Shown piece after piece: positions 7,099 through 14,769 of a DNA stretch of 30,168 nt. How positions within the stretch are numbered: the stretch's first letter is position 1; each line of letters opens with the position of its first letter. Position numbers and translations under genes: made by a program. Origin of the DNA: WVWN01 sp964563535 (GTDB taxonomy: Bacteria > RBG-13-66-14 > B26-G2 > WVWN01); NCBI GenBank assembly GCA_964563535.1, contig CAZLXP010000024.1:1-30168 (forward strand), in the 5' to 3' direction. The notes under the pieces were generated by a model. The model had not been told where the DNA came from, ran no database searches, and saw nothing but the letters and a program-made list of their open reading frames with translations.

Positions 7099-9030
7099 CT
7101 AGGCTTTGGAACATTGATAGTTGAGTTGGCCGCCGGCCTCGACGATCGCGAGTTGCCGTTCGCTCAGGTTATGGTCGACCTTGAGGGAGTAACCCTTGGT
7201 CGCGTTTCTAATGGTCAACGGCTTAGCCGGTTGGAGCTGGGCGTAGAGGTTTTCGAAGCGGAGGCGGTCGCCCTCGTCCAGCCTTTCGTAATCGGCGGGG
7301 TCCCGGAACGTCAGCGGCAGGATGCCGCAGTTGACCAGGTTCGCGGCGTGGATGCGCTCGAAGGATTTCGCCAGCACCGCCTTCACCCCCAGGTACATCG
7401 GGCACAGCGCCGCGTGTTCCCGGCTCGAGCCTTGGCCGTAGCTCTCGCCCGCGACGACGACGTTGTGCAGCCCCTGCGCCGCGATGTCCTTCGCCCGGGT
7501 GCAGAACGTCGCGTCCACCCCCTCGAATACGAATCGGGAATAGGCCTCCACGTTGGACCTATACTTGAGGCGCGCCCCGGCGGGCATGATGTGGTCGGTG
7601 GTTATCTTGTCGCCCACCTTCAACGCAACCACGGCGTCGATTTCGTCGGGAAGGGCCGTGTTGGTCGGAGGCGGGCCGATGTTGGGGCCCCGTATGATTT
7701 CGGCGTCCGGGTGGTGGACGTGGGATATGAGGCCGTCGTCGATCGTAAACTTGTCGGGGACGGCCACGCGCGGATAAGGTATGCCGGCGTCGCGGGGGTC
7801 CGTCAATTCGCCCTTCCACGCCGCGACCGCCGCGGTCTCCGGGCTTGTCAAGTAGACCAGCGCGGACGTCGTCCCGGAGCGGCCTTTGAAGTTGCGGTTG
7901 TTGGTCCGGACCGAGACCGCGTCCGAGGCCGGCGCGTGGCCTATGCCGATGCAGAAGCCGCAGGCCGTCTCGGCGACGCGGGCGCCCGCGGCCAGCAGTT
8001 TCGCGAGGTAGCCGTCGTCCGCGATCATCCTCAGAACCTGCTTCGACCCGGGGGCGGCGATGAAACTCACGTGGGGGCTTATAGTTTTGCCGTCGAGGAT
8101 TTTCGCTACCGTCGCGAGGTCCTTGTACGACGAATTGGTGCATGAGCCTATGCATACCTGGTCCACGTTCAGGCCCGCGATTTCGCGCACCGCGACGACG
8201 TTGTCCGGGCTGTGCGGTTGCGCGGCCATGGGCTCTACGGTGGAGAGGTCGAGTTCGATGACGCGGTCGTACGCGGCGCCCGGGTCCGCGGCCAGCTCCT
8301 GCCACGCGTCGCCGCGCCCCTGCGCTTCCAGGAAGGCTTTGGTGACCCGGTCGGAGGGGAAAAGGGAGGTCGTCACGCCGAGCTCGGCGCCCATGTTCGT
8401 TACGGTGGCGCGTTCCGGCACGGAAAGCGTCTCGACGCCCGGGCCGAAGTATTCCATTACGGTCCCGACGTTGCCCTTGGTGGTCAACGTCTTGAGCAGC
8501 GTCAGGATGACGTCCTTGGCCGCGACCCAATCGTTAAGGCGGCCGGAAAGTTTTACCCCCGCGACGCGCGGGTACGTCATCCAGAACGGCCCGCCGGCCA
8601 TCGCCACCGCGACGTCCAAGCCGCCCGCGCCGACGGCGATCATTCCCAGGCCGCCGCCGGTGGGGGTGTGGCTGTCGGAGCCCAAAAGCGTCTTGCCCGG
8701 CGCGCCGAACCTCTCGAGGTGAACCTGGTGGCAGATGCCGTTGCCGGCCCGCGAGAAGTAGAGGCCGTATTTCTCGGCTATGCTTTGAAGGTAGCGATGG
8801 TCGTCGGGGTTCTCGTAACCCATTTGGAGGGTGTTGTGGTCGACGTAGCTGACGGAGAGCTCGGCCTTGACTTCCGGCACCGCCATAGCCTCGAGCTGGA
8901 GGTATGCCATCGTCCCCGTCGCGTCCTGCGTGAGGGTGTGGTCTATTTTTATGGCGACCTGTTCCCCGGGACGCGGTTCCCCCTCCACGAGGTGGGCGTT
9001 TAAAATTTTTTCAGTCAACGTCTGCGCCAT
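7099..9030 (-). CDS. acnA: Aconitate hydratase (short, about 640-residue type)
   Basis: Interconverts citrate and isocitrate through a [4Fe-4S] cluster. The three cluster ligands are visible at Cys297 (GSCTNS), Cys357 and Cys360 (CGFC). LLGSDSHTPTGGGLG and the swivelling-domain motif SYGQGSSREHA are conserved. At 643 residues it belongs to the shorter single-chain aconitases (Aquifex/deltaproteobacterial type) rather than the 890-residue AcnA. Conservation of both domains fits aconitase better than the split isopropylmalate dehydratase. ATG 9030 follows GGGAAAG; a TTG six codons upstream is less likely. It sits between the TPR gene and icd and supplies isocitrate to the latter. Confidence 0.93.
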   Translation of the reverse strand: MAQTLTEKILNAHLVEGEPRPGEQVAIKIDHTLTQDATGTMAYLQLEAMAVPEVKAELSVSYVDHNTLQMGYENPDDHRYLQSIAEKYGLYFSRAGNGICHQVHLERFGAPGKTLLGSDSHTPTGGGLGMIAVGAGGLDVAVAMAGGPFWMTYPRVAGVKLSGRLNDWVAAKDVILTLLKTLTTKGNVGTVMEYFGPGVETLSVPERATVTNMGAELGVTTSLFPSDRVTKAFLEAQGRGDAWQELAADPGAAYDRVIELDLSTVEPMAAQPHSPDNVVAVREIAGLNVDQVCIGSCTNSSYKDLATVAKILDGKTISPHVSFIAAPGSKQVLRMIADDGYLAKLLAAGARVAETACGFCIGIGHAPASDAVSVRTNNRNFKGRSGTTSALVYLTSPETAAVAAWKGELTDPRDAGIPYPRVAVPDKFTIDDGLISHVHHPDAEIIRGPNIGPPPTNTALPDEIDAVVALKVGDKITTDHIMPAGARLKYRSNVEAYSRFVFEGVDATFCTRAKDIAAQGLHNVVVAGESYGQGSSREHAALCPMYLGVKAVLAKSFERIHAANLVNCGILPLTFRDPADYERLDEGDRLRFENLYAQLQPAKPLTIRNATKGYSLKVDHNLSERQLAIVEAGGQLNYQCSKA

Positions 9031-9055
9031 AGTCTTTCCCTTCGCCAACGTGGCG

Positions 9056-9790
9056 TTAACTGCTGTAGATGAGGTCGAGTACGGCTTTCGATTTTTTATC
9101 CTCCGGGTCGAGCTCGAGCGCTTTCTTGAGCGCCTCCGCGGCGCGGTAGTTGTCGCCCAGGCTGAAGTAGGCTTCCCCCAGTTGCGCGTACGCCTGGGCG
9201 CTGCGCGGATTCTTTACCAAGACTTTTACGAAATCCTCCGCCGACTCTTTCTTTAAACCCAACCGGGCCCTGGCCAGGCCGCGTTGGTAGTAGGCGATGG
9301 TGAAGTCGGGATTGGTGGCCAGCAACTCGTCCAAGGCCGCCGTCGCCTCTCGCAATTTTCCCATGTGGTAGTACATGAGGCCCAGCCAGTAATAGGCGTG
9401 TATCGCGGCGGGCTCGAGGGCCAGAGTTTTTTTGAAGCACTCGACCGCTTCCTCGACGCGGGCCGCGCGATAATAGCACAGGCCGAGGAAGTAATAGGCC
9501 GGCGCCGAATGCGGATTGGCCTTCGTCGCGGCCTCCAACGCCGCGATGGCCTGGCGCAGTTGGCCGCGGTGGTAGTACGTTTGCCCGAGGTGGACTAGGA
9601 CGTAGTCGTTGCCCGGGTCGACGGCCAGCGCGCGCTCGTATTTTTCTATGGCGCCTTCCGGGTCGCCGCCGAAGTCGGCCAATATCGCCGCGAAGAAGTG
9701 GCTTTCCCACCTCTCGTCGGTGGCCAAGCCGCAATACGGGCAAAAGCGGAAGCCGGCGGCGAGCTCGAAATCGCAATTTTTACATTTCAC
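9056..9790 (-). CDS. Zinc-ribbon plus TPR-repeat protein
   Basis: A 244-residue soluble protein. Residues 1-20 form a zinc ribbon (Cys3, Cys6, Cys17, Cys20). From about residue 33 to the end there are roughly six tetratricopeptide repeats with the usual spacing of Gly/Ala/Tyr and a Pro near each repeat end (for example AIEKYERALAVDPGN and AEALKKALELDPED). Such proteins act as scaffolds. No enzyme domain, signal peptide or membrane segment is visible. The start is GTG 9790, preceded by GAGG at a normal distance. It lies between the RsbRD-like gene and aconitase with short gaps, so it is probably co-transcribed. The partner is unknown. Confidence 0.85.
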   Translation of the reverse strand: MKCKNCDFELAAGFRFCPYCGLATDERWESHFFAAILADFGGDPEGAIEKYERALAVDPGNDYVLVHLGQTYYHRGQLRQAIAALEAATKANPHSAPAYYFLGLCYYRAARVEEAVECFKKTLALEPAAIHAYYWLGLMYYHMGKLREATAALDELLATNPDFTIAYYQRGLARARLGLKKESAEDFVKVLVKNPRSAQAYAQLGEAYFSLGDNYRAAEALKKALELDPEDKKSKAVLDLIYSS

Positions 9791-9805
9791 GGCGTGCCTC
9801 GCTTT

Positions 9806-10312
9806 TTACTTTTCCGCCCCCTCGTCGGGGGAGCCTTTGCGCAATCTTAAATATTCGTCGAAAGCGGCGCTCAGCCGGCGCAGGGCGGCGCGTTCCTTGC
9901 GCGCCTCTTCTTCGTACACCGTCGTCAGCCGGTCTTTGCCCCAGGATATTCCTTCCGCCAGGCGCTTGAGGTCGTCGAAGGCCTGGGCGCCGCGTGTCTC
10001 CCACGCCGTGCCCGCGGCCTCCCACACGACGTCGAATATGGTGTCGAGGACGAGAAGCAGCTCCTCCAGGCCGTAGCCCTGTTGAAGCCGCTTTCGGCCG
10101 ACGTCGGCCACGTAGGCGCTGAAGGGCGCGGCGTCTTCCGCCAGTACGGCTTCGCGGTAGGCGTCGAAATTGGCCTGGATGCGAGGCCGCAGGTCTATGG
10201 TTTCCATCTGCCGATAGTGGTCCGACGCCGACTCCCTCAGCCGCTTCGTCACCTCGTTGACGACGCGCTCTTCGGCCCCGAAAAGAAGCGACGTCAGCGG
10301 CGGCGGCCTCAT
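9806..10312 (-). CDS. RsbRD N-terminal-domain-like protein
   Basis: An all-helical 168-residue protein resembling the N-terminal domain of RsbR/RsbRD stressosome co-antagonists, with the pattern AYVADVGRKRLQQGYGLEELL and flanking charged helices. No STAS domain follows, so it would be a stand-alone sensor or adaptor, not a complete RsbR. Its ATG at 10312 overlaps the upstream stop as ATGA, which suggests translational coupling; a GTG five codons earlier is possible. Assignment rests on a remembered pattern and is moderate. Co-transcription with the cyclotransferase-like gene and the TPR protein hints at one small regulatory module within the citrate operon. Confidence 0.6.
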   Translation of the reverse strand: MRPPPLTSLLFGAEERVVNEVTKRLRESASDHYRQMETIDLRPRIQANFDAYREAVLAEDAAPFSAYVADVGRKRLQQGYGLEELLLVLDTIFDVVWEAAGTAWETRGAQAFDDLKRLAEGISWGKDRLTTVYEEEARKERAALRRLSAAFDEYLRLRKGSPDEGAEK

Positions 10313-12195
10313 AACCCTATCAGCCACTCCTTACCCTCGCCCCGGATGAACGCGTTGTAACTCTTGAGCTTGCGTTCGATTTTATCCAGCCATTCCCGGC
10401 AAAAAGCCGGCGGGTGGCCGTCGAGGTTCCGCGTTTCGTACGCCAACCCTTCTTCGACCGCGGCGACGAAGACGTCGATATCTTCCCGGGCGAGGGCGTA
10501 AGGCGCTTCGGCCCACGCCAACAGCTCCCGCTCGATTTCCCGGTTGTACGCCAGGTGCGGCGAGTCGGGGGACAGGTCCAGCGGCGGCGGGTTGGTCGCG
10601 AACTGGAACCCCTTGAGGGCCATGACCAGGTCGGCGTACGAGTGTTCGTAGAACAGCCGGGGGAACTCGTACTCGATGACCTGGGCGGGGCGGTCGTCGT
10701 CGGGACGGACGCGGTGTTCGTTGTAGCGGGAGAAGTCGAGGCCCGTAAACTCGTTGTATATCTCGCGGCCGTGGAGGCGCCTTTCGCGCAGGACGCCCTC
10801 TTCGTCCGGGTTTAAGTCGCCGCCCAGTATGAGTAGGCATATCAGGTGCCGGGGGGGCGGGGGTGCGCCGGGCGGCCGCCCGGCCTCGAGTTGCAGAGAG
10901 AGGTGCAAGCTGTGCGGTTTTATTTCGGCGAATACTACGGCGGCGTTGGCCGAATCCGAGAGGACGAACGGGTTCGCGGTGACCGGTTTGGAGAGGTCCC
11001 CCAGGATTTTATAACGGCCCACGGCGAACTCCAGGAAACCCCGCACCCGGCCGCGATGGGGCGTTACGAAGCGGTGGTTGTCGACGTGGCCGCCGAGTTT
11101 CCACAGCCGGCCGCCGAGGTCGAAATCGTCGAAGTAGTAGAATCCGTCGAACTTCGGGTCTTCGTCCGGGCCGGCGCCGACGATGTCTCGGCCCAGCGGG
11201 CTGAACTCGGCCTCGTATCCCAGCGGCGCGCCGCCGCACGCCCGGCGTTCTTTTATCCTTTCGACGTACGGCGCCAGCCGGTCGCGGCCGTAAAGTTCGT
11301 CGGCGATGAACATCGCCGCTACGGCGTAGTCGACGTACTCCAACGCGGCGTCGTAGGCGGCGACCCCCAAGGATTCCATTACCTCGCCGATGGTCCCGAG
11401 GTTGTCGGCCACGTATTGCAGCGCGGCCAACGCCGAGACGGCGCGTTCGTAATACTTGTCGGTGACGCGGACGGCGCCGCGGAAGTCGCGGCGCACTCGT
11501 TCCTCGAGCTGGTTGAATATTATCGTCTTCACGATGAGCCGGAGGTAATGCGGGGCGTACTTTACGGCGTCCCGCTCCTTCGCCAACCATTTGAGCGAAG
11601 GGAAGCCCGATTCCTCCAGGCGGTGTTTGACGGCGAGCGCCGGCAGGCCCGGGTGGTCGAAGTGCTCGCGGACCAGGTCCTCCACCGCCTCGCCAAGGAG
11701 CTCTTCCCGCGCGAGGACCTCCAAGTCACGGAGCTGGTTTGGCGCGCGGATCCCGGCGGCGAGTTCCTTCTCGATGCGGCTTTTGATGAATTCCGCCAGG
11801 CGGTCGGCGACCTGAACGTCCGTGGGCGGCTGCGCCACCAGGAGCTCCGGGCCCGCGACGTAAACCAAGGCCTCTTTCAGCCCCTCCGCCGTCCTGACTT
11901 CCACCTTGTGCCTAAGGTACAATTTACCCTCGCCCTCGTATTGGTCGATTTGCGCGAGGGCTTTCGGGCTTATGCCGGCGACGAGCATGCCTTCGACTTG
12001 CGAGCCGCGGTGGGGGACGACGTACGGGAAGGACTCGAGCGAAGTTACGATGCGATAGCCGTCCAGCACCGCGGGCGTCGGCCTCGGCCGCTCGCCGGTT
12101 ATCACGCGGTAGACGAACTGGTCCGCCAAGGTCCCGTATACGAACACGCGGACCCCGTTCGCGGCGCCGCCAGCCCCCCGATTGGTCGTCGGCAT
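10309..12195 (-). CDS. Gamma-glutamylcyclotransferase-like domain fused to an uncharacterised large domain
   Basis: A 628-residue protein. Residues 15-118 look like the AIG2/gamma-glutamylcyclotransferase (GGCT) fold: VFVYGTLAD at 17-25, VEGMLV at 67-72, and IDQYEGEGKLYLRH at 83-96. Residues 120-320 are mostly helical. From 320 on there is a region with GYEAEF at 326-331 and KPHSLHLSLQL at 426-436. This recalls, without proving, the Glu-x-Glu and His-x-His motifs of glutamate-cysteine ligase/amidoligase-fold enzymes. If right, one chain would pair an amide-bond-forming and a gamma-glutamyl-cleaving activity. The GGCT call is fairly safe; the C-terminal one is speculative. ATG 12195 follows a weak GGGG site. 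The stop overlaps the next gene by ATGA. Confidence 0.7.
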   Translation of the reverse strand: MPTTNRGAGGAANGVRVFVYGTLADQFVYRVITGERPRPTPAVLDGYRIVTSLESFPYVVPHRGSQVEGMLVAGISPKALAQIDQYEGEGKLYLRHKVEVRTAEGLKEALVYVAGPELLVAQPPTDVQVADRLAEFIKSRIEKELAAGIRAPNQLRDLEVLAREELLGEAVEDLVREHFDHPGLPALAVKHRLEESGFPSLKWLAKERDAVKYAPHYLRLIVKTIIFNQLEERVRRDFRGAVRVTDKYYERAVSALAALQYVADNLGTIGEVMESLGVAAYDAALEYVDYAVAAMFIADELYGRDRLAPYVERIKERRACGGAPLGYEAEFSPLGRDIVGAGPDEDPKFDGFYYFDDFDLGGRLWKLGGHVDNHRFVTPHRGRVRGFLEFAVGRYKILGDLSKPVTANPFVLSDSANAAVVFAEIKPHSLHLSLQLEAGRPPGAPPPPRHLICLLILGGDLNPDEEGVLRERRLHGREIYNEFTGLDFSRYNEHRVRPDDDRPAQVIEYEFPRLFYEHSYADLVMALKGFQFATNPPPLDLSPDSPHLAYNREIERELLAWAEAPYALAREDIDVFVAAVEEGLAYETRNLDGHPPAFCREWLDKIERKLKSYNAFIRGEGKEWLIGL

Positions 12196-12223
12196 GTTGG
12201 TGACCCCGTCGGGCCGTCTCGGC

Positions 12224-13624
12224 TTAGCCGAACAGGTCGGGCATGTGCGTTTTGGCCTGCTCCAGCATCTCCTCGCTGGAGATGGACGTCGTCCGGCGGG
12301 CGGCGTATTGCTTCTCTACCCATTCCGCGATGGCCAAGATGCCGGGGTGCCTTTTGTCTAGCTGTTTGTCGCCCTCCAAGCCGAGGTATTGGTTGAGCCA
12401 CAGCGCGACGCCCGCCACGCCCGATTTGTCGGTTACGGCGATGCCGAGCGGCCGGTCGAGTATTTTGGCGGTGTCGAAGATATTGTATATCTCTTCGTTT
12501 TTGATGACGCCGTCGGCGTGGATCCCCGCACTCGTTACGTTGAAGTTATCGCCCACGAACGGGTAATTGACCGGAACCGCCCAGCCCATCTGCCGGAAGT
12601 ACGCGCCGATCTCTTTGATGACCGTCAGGTCCATGCCGTCCGTCGTGCCTTTGAGCGCGGTGTAGTCTATGCACAAGGCTTCCACCGGCGAGTTGCCGGT
12701 GCGCTCGCCTATGCCCAACAGCGAGCCGTTGGCCGCGGCGCAGCCGTAGAGCCAGGCCGCCACCGGGTTGGCGATGACGCGGTGGAAGTCGTTGTGGCCG
12801 TGGAACTCGAGCCGGTCGTGGGTGATGCCCAATTCCTTGCGCAGGTAATAGACTATCTTCGGGACGCTCCGCGGCAGCGCGGCTTCGGGCCAGGGCAGGC
12901 CGTAGCCCATGGTGTCGCACAGCCGGATCTTGATCTTCATCCCGCTCTCCTCCGAGAACTTCATGAGCCGTTCGGCGAAGGGCACCACCGTGCCCCAGAA
13001 GTCGGCCCGCGTTATGTCCTCGAAGTGGCACCGCACGGCCTTGAGGCCCGCTTCGGCCGCGGCCCCCACGACCTTCATAAAGTCCGCCAGCACCTGCGCC
13101 CGCGTTTTCTTGAACTTCATGAAGATGTGGTAGTCCGAGATCGACGTCAGGATGCCGGTCTCTTCCAGGCCGGCCTGGCGGACGAGCTCGAAGTCGGCCG
13201 GGACCGCGCGGATCCAACCCGTTATCTCCGGGTATCTATAGCCGCGTTCCTGGCATTTCCGCAGCGCTTCCCGGTCCTTTTCGGTATACAGAAAAAATTC
13301 GGCCTGGCGGATGACGCCCTTGGGGCCGCTAAGCCGGTGCTCGAGGTCGAAGATGTGCACGATGTTGTCGACGTTATAGGGGGGGCGGGCTTGCTGGCCG
13401 TCGCGGAAGGTGGTATCGGTGACCCAGATATCTTCCGCCGGCGATAGCGGCACCGTCTTGCCGTCGAAGAATACGTTCGGAATGTCGCTGTAAGGATATT
13501 GGTCCCGGTAAAGGTTGGGCTCGACAACGTCTACGAGCGGGTGCTCTTTCTTGCCTTCGGGCGGAGCCGCGGCCGCAGCCTGCATCCAGGGCGCCACCCA
13601 ACCGGTGGCCTTCTTGGTCGCCAT
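12224..13624 (-). CDS. Probable Re-citrate synthase (isopropylmalate/homocitrate synthase family)
   Basis: A 466-residue HMGL-like TIM-barrel enzyme that condenses acetyl-CoA with a 2-oxoacid. Catalytic and metal motifs are present: TTFRDGQQA at 71-79, HGHND at 275-279 and GERTGN at 306-311. The C-terminal LeuA regulatory domain is absent, so it is not a standard leucine-pathway enzyme. Overall features (LSGPKGVIRQAEFF, HFEDITRADFWG, ITGWIRA) agree with my memory of the Re-citrate synthase group first characterised in Clostridium kluyveri. Aconitase and icd in the same gene series, and no Si-type citrate synthase in the window, support that role. Homocitrate synthase is the main alternative. 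ATG 13624 follows GGAGG at 6 nt. Confidence 0.8.
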   Translation of the reverse strand: MATKKATGWVAPWMQAAAAAPPEGKKEHPLVDVVEPNLYRDQYPYSDIPNVFFDGKTVPLSPAEDIWVTDTTFRDGQQARPPYNVDNIVHIFDLEHRLSGPKGVIRQAEFFLYTEKDREALRKCQERGYRYPEITGWIRAVPADFELVRQAGLEETGILTSISDYHIFMKFKKTRAQVLADFMKVVGAAAEAGLKAVRCHFEDITRADFWGTVVPFAERLMKFSEESGMKIKIRLCDTMGYGLPWPEAALPRSVPKIVYYLRKELGITHDRLEFHGHNDFHRVIANPVAAWLYGCAAANGSLLGIGERTGNSPVEALCIDYTALKGTTDGMDLTVIKEIGAYFRQMGWAVPVNYPFVGDNFNVTSAGIHADGVIKNEEIYNIFDTAKILDRPLGIAVTDKSGVAGVALWLNQYLGLEGDKQLDKRHPGILAIAEWVEKQYAARRTTSISSEEMLEQAKTHMPDLFG

Positions 13625-13643
13625 ATATTCCTCCGTTTTGTAA

Positions 13644-13672
13644 GTTATAGAGATATTTTACGTTGCGGTTAA
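13644..13672 (-). promoter_or_regulatory. Candidate promoter for the Re-citrate synthase operon
   Basis: On the minus strand TTAACC (13667-13672) and TATAAC (13644-13649) are separated by exactly 17 nt, with an A/T-rich spacer in otherwise G+C-rich DNA. The -10 ends 19 nt before the start codon, so the leader would be very short but still hold the GGAGG site. No terminator was seen between lplA and this site, so read-through is also possible. Confidence 0.45.
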
Positions 13673-13717
13673 TTTCCTCGTGGGCGGCCCCTTCCCGGAT
13701 ATCTCGGATATCGTAGT

Positions 13718-14767
13718 TTAGGACAGTCCTAACGCAACGAGATAATCGTCGGCGGCTACGCCCGGCGTATCGGCGCCGCTGCGTCGGTAGAAGTCCTCGA
13801 TCGCGCCCCGTACCGGGCGGCGCTCGTACGGCGCGCCGACCATCGCGCCCTCCAGACCTTCCAACCCCGCCCGCGGGACCATCGTGAAGTCGCCCGTTAT
13901 CGAGACGGCGCCGATGGCGTCCTCGACTACCTCGGCGTAGCAGCTTAAAAGGCCGCCCGGCGCCTTGTGGACGCCGTCGACGAAGCGGACGCCTTCGCGC
14001 ACGCGCGTCTCGCGGGCCGCGGGTCGGCGTATCTTTCGGAATAGGAACTCGTCGGAGCGGAACCGGGCCTCGAGCTCGCACATTTTGGCGCGGAGCTCGT
14101 CGTCCAGCGGCGCCTCCTGAAGCGGCCCCAGGACCTCCGCGAACCGGCGTTTGAGCGCCGCCACCGCCTCGGCGCGCGGTACCAGCCGCCCGGTCTCCCG
14201 GCGGAGGGTGGTCAGGTTTTCCGAAAGAGATTTATAAAACTTGTCGCGGAACTTCTCGTCCGGCACCTTCAAGATTTTGGGCATCAGCTCGTAGTCAAAG
14301 TCCATAATAATGCTGCCGACGAAGGCCATGCAAGGCCCGATATCGGCGCCGCCCTCGCCCGCGATCTTGCGGCCGTCTTTCGTTACCAGGTCGTTGATGG
14401 GCCGGAACGAGACCTCCACGCCGAGGTCGCCGTAAGCCTCGATCGCCGGCTGCGAGAACTTGCGGTAGACGCGGTCAACGGTCTTGGGCACGAGAGGGTT
14501 GTCCTTGCGGAGGACGAGGTTGTAGAAAACCTGGCCGGCGTCGAGCAGGACCGCGCCGCCGCCCACCTCGCGCCGCATGACCTCCAGGCCGCGCCTTGCG
14601 CAGAAGTCGAGGTCGATGACCTCGCGCGCGTCCTGGAAGTAGCCGACGCAGGCGATGGCGGAAGCCGGGGAGACCAAGACCAGCCCCTCGCGGCCGAGGT
14701 GGCCCAGCGCGTGGAAGCAGAGCATCGACTCGAGCTTCGGCCGCAATCCTAAGTCGTAGACTTCCAT
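13718..14767 (-). CDS. lplA: Lipoate-protein ligase A
   Basis: Activates lipoate with ATP and transfers it to a lysine of an acceptor domain. The 349-residue protein has the BPL/LplA-fold motifs RREVGGGAV (65-73) and GRKIAG (132-137, candidate catalytic Lys134). Its C-terminal accessory domain has KAPGGLL (268-274) and SITGDF (289-294), corresponding to the separate LplB of some archaea. ATG 14767 lies 2 nt after the stop of the dehydrogenase gene, with only a weak ribosome-binding site, so translation may be coupled. A lipoyl acceptor (GcvH-like, 18818-19249) is two genes further upstream, a likely substrate. Octanoyltransferase activity is a lesser alternative. Confidence 0.88.
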   Translation of the reverse strand: MEVYDLGLRPKLESMLCFHALGHLGREGLVLVSPASAIACVGYFQDAREVIDLDFCARRGLEVMRREVGGGAVLLDAGQVFYNLVLRKDNPLVPKTVDRVYRKFSQPAIEAYGDLGVEVSFRPINDLVTKDGRKIAGEGGADIGPCMAFVGSIIMDFDYELMPKILKVPDEKFRDKFYKSLSENLTTLRRETGRLVPRAEAVAALKRRFAEVLGPLQEAPLDDELRAKMCELEARFRSDEFLFRKIRRPAARETRVREGVRFVDGVHKAPGGLLSCYAEVVEDAIGAVSITGDFTMVPRAGLEGLEGAMVGAPYERRPVRGAIEDFYRRSGADTPGVAADDYLVALGLS

Positions 14768-14769
14768 CG

